Assembly (NCBI GenBank): GCA_961205875.1
Contig: OY540822.1
Span: forward strand, 126,501-190,500
Length of the DNA: 64,000 nt
Origin: Sialis fuliginosa
Lineage: Eukaryota > Arthropoda > Insecta > Megaloptera > Sialidae
Reading direction: 5' to 3'
Both the position numbers and the translations under genes were made by a program. The notes beneath the pieces are model-generated. The model was not told where the DNA came from. It did not search any database and was given only the letters and a program-made list of their open reading frames with translations. Below, piece by piece: positions 34,200-43,183 of the stretch. Each line of letters opens with the position of its first letter. Position 1 is the first letter of the stretch.

Positions 34200-34885
34200 A
34201 CAATTTGATTATTTTTGAAACATGTTAACAAATAAATATTTTAAAATATAACGATTGAAAATTAAAATATGAACAAACATTTTACAGGTAAAATATCGAA
34301 ATTGATTATGATTGTTGCTAACCTATTTATTTATTATTATTTTTTCATACAAATTCTAAGATGGGATCTGATGTTTCCTGGGTGTTTGAAAATATAATTT
34401 TACATGATTTTCTCAGTAACTAAAGGGATAGGTTAGTTTTGGGTGTATAATTTGTGGATATTTTGTGTAAACATGAAATCGAAAAAAAAAAACAATTTGC
34501 GATGAACCGTGTGTTATAAGCACGTTGGGTGGGCACGTTGGGTGGGCACGTTGGGTGGGCATGTTGGATGAGCATATTGGATGGGCATGTTGGATGAGTA
34601 TGTTGTGTGGGCATGTTGGGTGAGCATGTTGAGTGGGTTGTTGGATGGGCATGATTACTTTATATTTAATTAAATTTTTATTTTGATTTCGAGGCTTTTA
34701 GGTCGTGGTTATAACATTATTTATTTTGATAAACGTTTCGTCTTTGGTAAGACTTCATCAGTATCTATAATATGGCCTAAAAGCCTCGAAATCAAAATAA
34801 AAATCAATAAAAATGATCATTTTCATAAATTCTACATATTTAATTAAATTAATATCCCCGGGTAACACCGGGTCCAATGCGCTAG
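34200..34885 (+). mobile_element. Helitron copy 2, 5' truncated
   Basis: Homologous to the Helitron at 13092 from about its position 240 onward; ends with the same hairpin and CTAG before T. It differs by a 13-bp minisatellite (34521-34650) and by a hairpin insertion at about 34675-34803 (ttttgatttcgaggctttta and its inverse). Confidence 0.8.
34521..34650 (+). repeat. 13-bp minisatellite inside the Helitron
   Basis: About ten units of the type cacgttgggtggg / catgttggatgag. The other Helitron copy has only one or two such units at the same place (about 13680-13700), so the array expanded within this copy. Minus-strand frames rich in His-Pro-Thr here are translation of the satellite, not genes. 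Confidence 0.85.
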
Positions 34886-34911
34886 TATAAAATAAAACAC
34901 AATTATTTTTA

Positions 34912-35122
34912 TAGATCCGTGTGTTACTGTCAACTGTGTGTGCCCTATTATAATTGTATTTAAATTATTTTCCTGAATACTTTAGGTACAAATCTTTATA
35001 AATATTTTGTTAAATATGTAAAGTATTATTTATTATTTTACAATACTTAAATTATTTTGTTTATAATACATTTTTATTTTTACAGATTATTGTTTTTATA
35101 CTGAACGTGCTCCTTTATAGAA
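34912..35122 (+). pseudogene. Second copy of the small cysteine exon set
   Basis: The DPCVTVNCVCP-coding segment and the downstream (H/Y)CF-x-TERAPL-stop segment match those at 30867-31072, with the same spacing, polyadenylation-like aataaac and downstream gtagaacacttttatattat. The two loci are a segmental duplication about 4 kb apart; both look decayed. Confidence 0.35.
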
Positions 35123-35594
35123 TTTAAATAAACATATTGGCCTTCAGGAACTAAAAACTTGCTGCACCCTGTATATTGTATGTAGAACACTTTTATATTA
35201 TACAATATATGTATAAAGTGATGTATAAAGTGAGAGGTCCTGAGTGACTGACTCATCAACGCCCAGCTCAAACCTCTGGACCTAGAAACGTTAAATTTAG
35301 AGTTATTTTCCTTTTATCATATTATAAGCACTAACTAAGAAAGGATTTTTTGAAATTCAACCCTTAAGGGGGGAAGTGTAAAATCTTTTTAGTAAAATAT
35401 AAAAATAATATCATATTAATTAAACATTCGTCTGATGTAAAGAAAAACATAAGTAATAACCAATCGTATAGAGTACAAAATATAGGATGTTATTAAAAAG
35501 TCTATGACATAATATCTTTTAAAAACTACCCATAAAATATTGTTTCATAAAGTTGACATTTTCAGAAGTAGAAACCAAGAATACACAATACAAA
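35123..35594. other. Upstream region of the NLR-like gene
   Basis: AT-rich, ends in the 5' untranslated sequence. No clear TATA-initiator pair was identified. Confidence 0.35.
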
Positions 35595-35634
35595 ATGGCA
35601 GACTCCAGTAAAAATAATGCAGCTTTTTCCTCAG
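35595..35634 (+). CDS. Exon 1 of the NLR-like gene
   Basis: ATG then 12 codons (MADSSKNNAAFSS) and one base before a consensus donor gtgagt. The ATG is preceded by caaa, a good insect start context. Confidence 0.65.
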
Positions 35635-38600
35635 GTGAGTCATGTTTAAATACTCTACATAATCTCTACGCGCGCTATAATTAATTACAGACGCGTATCC
35701 AGGATTTTTCAAAACTATAAACTATAAAACATTCATTAAACAAATAAGTTAATGGCAAAATGTTCTCACAAAAAGTAATATCTTATTAATATTAGATTTT
35801 TGTCCGGTATTATCAACCAATATAATGCTTCTTGAGCGCTAAATGCTCTTTTATAGTAGATTTGGTATATTACCAACGTTATTTTTACCAGGTTGGTCTA
35901 TTTAAATTGAGACAAGCAAAAGGATTTTCAGGGAAAATGTTTGGTACAAAAGTTTTAGTGTTAAGAGGAAAACCGATGAAGGTAAAAATTTTGCCCTTGA
36001 GATGAGGTTTGAAGGTAATTTTTTGAGGTCAATTTCATTTTTTAATAGAAATCTAATTCTTGTTTTGTAGATTCCTATTCTAAAGAAATATGGAAACAAC
36101 TTTTCTATATTTTTTTTTCAAAAACCTCAATTTTAACGTAAAAGGCTAATTAACGGAGTTTGAGTCACTACTTTCTATCAACTCCACGATATAATCTTAA
36201 ATATTCATTTAGTATAAAACATTATTTACCTGTATGCTAATTGAATCTTATCCATAATAAATATATTACAGATGATTTAACTTCACGACTGTTGGATTAT
36301 CTTCTGCACATAGACAGTTGTAAAGGTCACGAATGCACTTTGCCTTCTTGCAAGACTATCAAACAGGCCTTAAGTCACATGAGGACATGCACTTTAACAG
36401 ATGACTGTACATTTCTACATTGTTATCCATTGAGTCAGCTTATCAACCATTGGAGACATAGCAGGCCTACTAACAAGTGCCAACAGTGTTTTCCAACAAT
36501 AAGTAATAATACAAACGGTGAGTGTATCAATATCCTATAGGCACATTCTGGATTAATTTAAATTATGCCCGGCATTATAAAGGAGCTAGCAAGTACTTTC
36601 AAATGAGATATCAAACTTATATGACAGTTCTTTTGGAGTTTGTTAAAGACTTTGACAAGTTTCGCGCACGCGTTGTAGGTAAATAGCAACGGTATTAAAA
36701 CAGTGGTGATATGAAAATTATTTTGTACGGTGAAAGATGCCAACTGTGTTACAATTAGTTGAAGTGTTACTGCTCTAAATTCCATAGCTAATCCATAGAT
36801 ACTAGTACAGAATTAATACCCCATTTGAAAGTGCTTGCTTCGCTAGCAAATTTTGCTAGCTCCTTTATAATACCGGACATTAAAATATCAAATAGTCTGA
36901 CAAATTCTTAATTTTTTCGAGACGATAATTTTAGTTATTAGTAGAAAATTGAATTTCCAATCAAAATGGAAGGTTTAAAAAAATTATGTAGGAAATATTT
37001 AAAACAAATCAAACGTCAAATTAAAAGGATTAAAAAATACCACATCTATTTATTTGGAACAGAAGTCATATTTATGTCTAAAATTACTGGACTATTAACA
37101 CCAGATAACTGAATTTATAACAAAAGTATTTTCTTAGGAAACAGCAATTTGTCAACAACCTAGAACTCTATAATTATCAGAATTTATATATTCTTCAACT
37201 GCTGTAATTTTGAAATAAAATTTCAGATGATAAAGTAGCGAGATTTTCGAAATCACAAGGTGGCCCTCAACGCCCTCAACAGAGAAAACAAAAGAGTGGA
37301 GATCCCAAAAACCCAATAACCTCATCCGGTAAGTTATGTTAAATTTTATTTTGAAAAATTGCAATCAAATTTTCAAATTGTGACTGTGTTCCAACCTTGA
37401 TTGACCCCACGTTTTGTCAATTTGCTAATTTAGATACAAAATACATATACAGGAATTCCCTCTTCAAAAGACCAGAAGAACTCAAACAAATGTAACCAAA
37501 GAACAAACCTTTACGAACGAAAACGAAATTTAGAAAATTCAATAAAATATTCTAAGACTCGAAAATTGCCATTGTAATTGTTCGGTGTTCCATAATTAAT
37601 TTTGGCTAATACGGAGAGTCTGGGGGTCCTCTGTCAGATTTGTGAAAAATCACGTATATAGTTATTCAGAATAGGGTTGACGCGCATGCGTGACTAGATC
37701 AGTGTTAACAACTTTTATAAATCACGCATTTTATAAAACGACTGACCACGTTTAGCTGTGTTATATTTAATTATTTAGTTTAAGTTAGAGTAGTCCAGAT
37801 AGATTGGTTCGTTTTCAGGTAGAGTTAGGTTAGGTTTATGAATTTCTGTTTATGCACTAAATAATATATTAACATAGATACAACATACTCTACTCTATTC
37901 TAACACATCAACACGTGACTTTTAGAGTTTTTGACAGAGGACCCCCAGAGTCTCCGTATTTACCTTAATTTTTTTCTACTTTGTGCTAAGTATCATAGAT
38001 AATTATGACGTTTAGAAATTATTTTTGTGACTTAACAGAATCAATGATCTTATTAACAAATTTTACTCGGGTATTTTCTGAAACTTGTCTCTCTTTCTAC
38101 CCTTACAGAAATTAAAAAAAAAATTGCGTTATATTACCGTTTCACTAAAAATTCGAGATTTCAATCTTTTTAAATATTTTATGTTGAGTATTATAAAAAA
38201 TTAGCTCTAGAGATGTCCGAGAGCCAATTCTTTATATAATACCGGACATTATTTATTTATTTATTTACGACTACTTTTACTATAATTGGAGAGCTTTGAG
38301 TTTTTCCCATTTTTCTCTAGAAATATTTTGATTACTTAATTTTGACAATTGTACTGAATATACCTAAATATTTTTTTTCCCGGGGAACACTAAAAATGTA
38401 TTATTATTTATTTATTTATTATTATCTTTGTTTTTCCTCTAGTATCATTCTTGAGCAGGGTGCGAAATTATTAACGTAACCATAATTTTATATAATTATT
38501 AAGATATTAAGATAATTATCCTGTTTTTGACTGAAAAAATTGCACTATTATTACATTTATTTAAGCTAGAGACATTATAGTTATATATCACAGTTAGAAT

Positions 38601-41600
38601 ATTTATTACACAGATTCGGTTAAAGAAGAGAACAGAGGCATTGTTGGTAACAAAAGGGGCATTGATTTCCATTACTACACGGTAATGTTGTTGTGTCTCG
38701 AGGGTTACCTTCACAAACTGTCCAATCCCGACTACAACTACAGAGTTCATCAAGAAGATGCTGAGGCTGGTAAATTCGACGACATTGTTTATGAGTATAA
38801 AGATAACAAAGACGAACAATGGACACGTTTACTTATTCAGTGCAAGAACAAAAAATCATCAGACAATTTTATTAAAACAAGTAATCTTCTTAGCGATCAT
38901 AAAAAAGAAACTTTCAGTTTGGTTAAATTTATGAACTCGTCAAAAAAAATCGAAAATACTGAAAATTGTCATTTCATCATCTATACGAATATTTCTTTTG
39001 AGTTGGAAGAAAACGGATACTTGAGGCAGTGGTACAAGAATGCAGATACAACAGTTAGTCTTTTACCTTCCGAAATAAATTGTTTCCCTATATTCGGCAA
39101 AGGTTCTCAGTACAAATTTGACAATGAAATAAATATTCCAATATTTTACGAACATACAAACATTGTCAAAGAAGACTGGGAGACATTTTTAAACAAACTT
39201 GTGTTTGTTGTTGTTGATCAACCGAACCTTGAAGACAGTAAGCGTATCATTGAAGAGAAAATAGAATGCATTTTACCCAAATCTACAGAAAAAATATGGA
39301 ATATATTGTACGAGATGATCAATCGTTCTTTGTTTGATAATAAAATAATAACTTCACAAGAAATATCAACGTTATTTGAAACAATGGAAAAAAATATTCA
39401 AGAAGGTCATGATAATAAGTACGAAGAAGGCGAATTAGAATTTATTTGCAATTTACCAGAAGTAAATCAATTCTTGACTTCGGAATTCACAACACTGCCT
39501 ATTATAACCACGATTCCTGTACTTACACTTCATAAAGTATGCAAAATAATAAAGAAACTGAGAGAAAAGAAACTTGCCAGAAAATACACAATGAAACATG
39601 TGTACAGTGTGAAGGATAAAAAAAACGCATCATTACCTAGCCTTGTTATAATTGTTATTAAAGACAGTGATCAATTGGATCTATTTAAAATTATGAAAAA
39701 TGTTGATATTAAATACATAGTTATTATTTTAAACGATCAATATTTGCTTGAATTTCAAAATAGTTCTGACCCGTATAAAGACGAAGACCATAGGTTTAAC
39801 TTATTAACTGTTAAATCTCAACAAGATGTCTTAGATAAAAAATGCATTTCATTGAACGGGCAGAAATTTAGTTTCAGCGAGATTCTTGATATAAATTCTA
39901 GCGGTTTAACACAACAACAGGTAGAAAAGTTGAACAGCGTACTTACAGAAGACATTTTAATTTATTTCTTCAATGAAAAAAAAAAAATATTTAAATTAAG
40001 TTTTAACCATGAAGGAATAAATAAATTGGGAATTTATATCAACAGGCGACTGCGTTGTTCAGAACACAGTAAAATAGAAAAATTTAAAGAGTTATATAAA
40101 ACTAACAATGTCACAATTACAGAAGATGAACTGTGTGATGTAGATGCTAATACAGTGTTGATTTCCGACAAGCCTGGAATGGGGAAATCTACACTTATTA
40201 GCAACATGTTCAAAGAGATACAGAAGAAACACCCGGCACATATTATAATCCGATTAAATTTCAACGACCAAACAAATTCATTTAGTAAAGAAGACCTAAA
40301 TTTCAATAGTTTTGAAAAAACGGTAGATTTTATAATAAATGAATTACTGACAAAAGCTAAACTTTCTAAATTATCACAAAATGTACTTCATTATATATTT
40401 CAAAATCAATATAAAATATTTCTCTTTCTCGATGGTTTTGATGAAATTTGCCCGGATTATAATGATATCGTAATTAATTTTATCCAATCCGTAATAAAAT
40501 ATACAAGTTGCAAACTGTTTGTGACGACCAGGCCAGGACAAACAGACACATTAGAAAAAGTTTTGTCAACATTTGCGCTGTCAATACAACCTTTCACGAA
40601 AAAAGACATACATTTATACTTGGAACAAACACTGGGATGTAATTATATAAATAACAATTCATTGTTAAAGAAAATTAATACATATTCACAATTACTTGGT
40701 ATTCCTCTATTACTCAAAATCGTAACGGAAACATATTCTAAGAATGATGACAAATTAAATACTGATGCAATATTTAATTTGTCTCTATTATTCAAGACAT
40801 TTATCAATAAGAAATTTGTAATTTACTCAGCTGAAAAGAAGAACCAAGACAATACAAAAACCGCAAGTCAAGAAGATAATAAAAGGATACAGGAAGGTTA
40901 TGAAGAAGAACACGAACAGTTAGCTCTAAGACTACTTTTTGGTGAAAAAATGAAAACTCAGAAACAAATAAATTATGAACAAATAACAAAAATAGGTATA
41001 ATTACACAAGTAAATGATCAAAGAATAGAATTCATTCACAGAACCTTTGCCGAGTACTTTGTAACTTCGTACGTTCAGAAAAACTTCAACGAAGACAGAG
41101 TTATTAAGTTATTATTGACAGACGTGTTAGTTAAAAATGATTTAACAGCACTAAGACAAATCATAAACAACTACATAGGAGAGAAGATAAGTGATGTTAA
41201 AACAATAGACAAATACAGACAATATGTTAATAAGTATTATAAAACTAAAAAAGTAAATAATTCTGTATTGAGTATTTTACCCACAGCTGTGGATGAGAAC
41301 AACTCAGAAATAGCAACTTTTATATTAGAGTGTTTTAAACAAAATCAAAATATGTTAGACAGCATTATGTCATATGGAAATAAAACAGCACTATACACTG
41401 CAATTATGTTAAATAAGATAGAAATAGCAAAACAAATAATCAATTATTGTGATAAAAATAAAATGAATAAAGAATGTAAAGCATACAAGTTTATATTTGG
41501 TGGTGAAGGTGATCAGTACGGTAGGACAGCTCTACAGTGGGCTGCTAGAGAGGGTCATACAGAGGTAGTGAGTTTGTTAATAGATAAAGGCGCAAGTGTA

Positions 41601-42299
41601 GACATAGCTAATACAATCGGCGAGACAGCTCTATACATGGCTGTTAGTAAGGGTCACACAGAGGTGGTGAGTTTGTTATTATATAAAGGCGCAAGTGTGG
41701 ACATAGCTAATACAAGCGGCGAGACAGCTCTATACATGGCTGCTGAATGGGGTCGGACATAGGTGGTGAGTTTGTTATTAGATATAGGCGCAAGTGTAGA
41801 CATAGGTGATAGACACGGCTGGACAGCTCTACACAGAGCTGCTAGTGGAGGTCACACAGAGGTGGTGAGATTGTTAATAGATAAAGGCGCAAGTGTAGAC
41901 ATAGCTAATACATACGGCAAGACAGCTCTATACATGGCTGCTAGAGAAGGTCACACAGAGGTGGTGAGTTTGTTACTAGATAAAGGCGCAAGTGTAGACA
42001 TAGCTGATACATACGGCGAGATAGCTCTACACATGGCTGCTAGATGGGGTCGCACAGAGGTGGTGAGTTTGTTAATAGATAATGGAGCAAGTGTGGACAG
42101 AGCTAATACAGACGGCTGGACAGCTCTACACTACGCTGCTAGTGAGGGTAACACAGATACAATGCAACAGTTAATAGATCACGGTGCAGATGTTAACATT
42201 ACTGATAACACAGGTCGCACAGTTCTACAAATGTCAATACAAAGGAATGACACCAGAACAGTTGAAGTATTCCAAACCAGAACTAAAACATCACAATAA
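35595..42299 (+). CDS. TAZ zinc finger - NACHT ATPase - ankyrin protein (NLR-like), with internal TAG
   Basis: Exons 35595-35634, 36272-36517, 37227-37328 and 38614-42299; every junction is phase 1 and the frames join exactly, giving 1,357 codons before TAA. Residues 14-95: TAZ1-like zinc finger (CTLPSCKTIKQALSHMRTC) as in CBP/p300. About 130-210: RG-x-DF start, FDDIV and later QCKNK, resembling a PD-(D/E)XK-type nuclease core (tentative). About 648-656: Walker A DKPGMGKST; about 733-740: Walker B LFLDGFDE, as in NACHT STAND ATPases. About 1030-1340: some nine ankyrin repeats. An in-frame TAG (41760-41762, where sister repeats read GAG) would end the protein at 1,178 residues; it may be a null allele, a pseudogenising change or a base error. 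Predicted cytosolic sensor. Confidence 0.75.
36272..36517 (+). CDS. Exon 2: TAZ-type zinc finger
   Basis: 246 bases, phase 1 to phase 1, ending at gtgagt. Encodes H/C-rich motifs in the TAZ order: H-x3-C-x4-C-x4-C, H-x3-C-x5-C-x4-C, then H followed by CQQC. The tail of the third motif reads HWRHS where CBP TAZ1 has Cys, so one zinc ligand may be lost. TAZ1 in CBP/p300 binds transcription-factor activation domains. Confidence 0.7.
36566..36879. mobile_element. Harbinger-type MITE in intron 2, subfamily B
   Basis: Ends TGCCCGGCATTATAAAGGAG and its inverse, flanked by TTA (36563-36565, 36880-36882). Interior matches 61883-62208 (atatgacagttcttttggag; caagtttcgcgcacgcgttg). Confidence 0.85.
37227..37328 (+). 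CDS. Exon 3: basic linker of the NLR-like gene
   Basis: 102 bases, phase 1 to phase 1, bounded by tttcag and gtaagt. Encodes a Gln/Arg/Lys/Pro-rich linker (GGPQRPQQRKQKSGD), probably disordered. Confidence 0.6.
37453..37577 (+). CDS. Possible alternative last exon (short TAZ-only isoform)
   Basis: An acceptor (atatacag) leads to 41 open codons in the correct phase from exon 3, basic and Asn/Lys-rich, ending TAA. If used, it would give a product of about 171 residues with the TAZ finger but no NACHT or ankyrins. It could also be a chance open frame. Confidence 0.35.
37608..37961. mobile_element. TIR MITE in intron 3
   Basis: aatacggagagtctgggggt and the inverted acccccagagtctccgtatt at the ends, continuing to cctctgtca / tgacagagg. 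About 354 bp, non-coding. Confidence 0.75.
38182..38248. mobile_element. Minimal 67-bp Harbinger-type MITE
   Basis: Flanked by TTA (38179-38181, 38249-38251); ends tgttgagtattataaa and ttataataccggaca. Almost only termini remain. Confidence 0.6.
38614..42299 (+). CDS. Exon 4: nuclease-like, NACHT and ankyrin domains
   Basis: Single large exon after acceptor ttattacacag; the phase matches exon 3 and the frame is open to the TAG at 41760 and again from 41763 to TAA at 42297-42299. The ankyrin part (41510-42250) consists of near-identical 99-bp units (ggtcacacagaggtggtgag, gcaagtgtagacatagct), showing recent duplication or gene conversion. Last repeats (GNTDTMQQLIDHGADVN) are more diverged, as expected for a capping repeat. 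AATAAA overlaps the stop at 42296. Confidence 0.8.
41512..42200 (+). repeat. 99-bp tandem units encoding ankyrin repeats
   Basis: Seven consecutive 33-codon units with high DNA identity, plus a partial eighth. The third carries the GAG to TAG change. Confidence 0.85.
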
Positions 42300-42352
42300 A
42301 CGTGTTATTTACTTATTTAGGTTTATTTATATATTAAATATAATTATAGTTA

Positions 42353-42507
42353 AAGTAATCCCTCAATTTACGTGGATTCACTTTTACAAGGTTGAAAAAG
42401 TTTGGAAAAATGTGTGGAAATACAAAAAAACACACAACGTAACGGAGTGGTTTTTTTACACGTTGTTTTCATGGAACTGATTAACCGCGTAAACAGAGGG
42501 ATTACTG
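42353..42507. mobile_element. pogo/Tc1-like MITE in the 3' flank
   Basis: Ends aagtaatccctc and gagggattactg next to TA on both sides; 155 bp. It lies 54 bases after the NLR-like stop, probably in the 3' untranslated region or just beyond. Confidence 0.6.
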
Positions 42508-42750
42508 TATTATACATTTTATAGAATAGGAATATTTAATTAATTTAAAGATTTGATGTATTTTTTTATACAAATGTTTATTCAAAGATAAAAATAATAT
42601 TATTTAAAATGTAATACAATTTTATTAACATGTACCTACGCATAACAAATCAACTAAATATTTAATATTAATATTTATAAATAAACAAATCTTAAAAAAA
42701 ACAAACATTACAAAAAAAAAACATCTCACCTACTTTATTTAAGTTAATTT

Positions 42751-43034
42751 TCAGCCCCAACGCGACCACTTACGGACTACAACAAGAATGTCTCGAGCTG
42801 TTTGATCAAGTTTGTGTACTTGAACTGGTGATGTTTGTTTGTGAATGTTTCCAACAGCTTGTTCTCTTGTTTCTCTCTGTATTACAGTTGTAGCTAGTTC
42901 ACCAGACACTGCGCTTTCTCACAGTTTAACGTGTTGTTGTCTAACTCGTCCCTCATCAGAACAATACCCTTCTGTTCTCTAAGTTCCGTGTAGTCAGCGA
43001 TGTTTAAACGTTCTGGAGTATTTTCTTTGTGGAC
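42751..43034 (-). pseudogene. 3' exon of an unrecognised gene, one frameshift
   Basis: Read on the minus strand after an acceptor (aaatatacag): VHKENTPERLNIADYTELRE then QKGIVLMRDELDNNT and CEKAQC. The coding pattern then continues in another frame with SGELATTVIQRETREQAVGN and ends KLDQTARDILVVVRKWSRWG and TGA. Both halves look like true protein, so a single frameshift near 42905-42915 (or a base error) explains it. It converges with the NLR-like gene. Upstream exons would lie beyond the satellite element at 43184-44934. Family unknown. Confidence 0.5.
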
Positions 43035-43183
43035 CTGTATATTTGTATTTATTAGGTTGGTATTTTAAAAAATCGATGGAATTTAAATTAAACAAGCTTC
43101 ACAATCCTGTTTTGATCATTTGTACCAAAATTATAACGATTTAAAAAATTTTAGAAAAAAAATATAATTCAATTTGGCTTCTA

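Noticed and set aside
34413..34652. His/Pro/Thr-rich minus-strand frames
   Set aside because: Translation of the 13-bp minisatellite in the Helitron.
38499..38826. Minus-strand frames of 106 and 68 codons
   Set aside because: Antisense to the start of the NACHT exon, which has matching splice phase and motifs.
42184..42480. 98-codon plus frame after the ankyrin gene
   Set aside because: Runs out of frame through the last ankyrin repeats and into a MITE.
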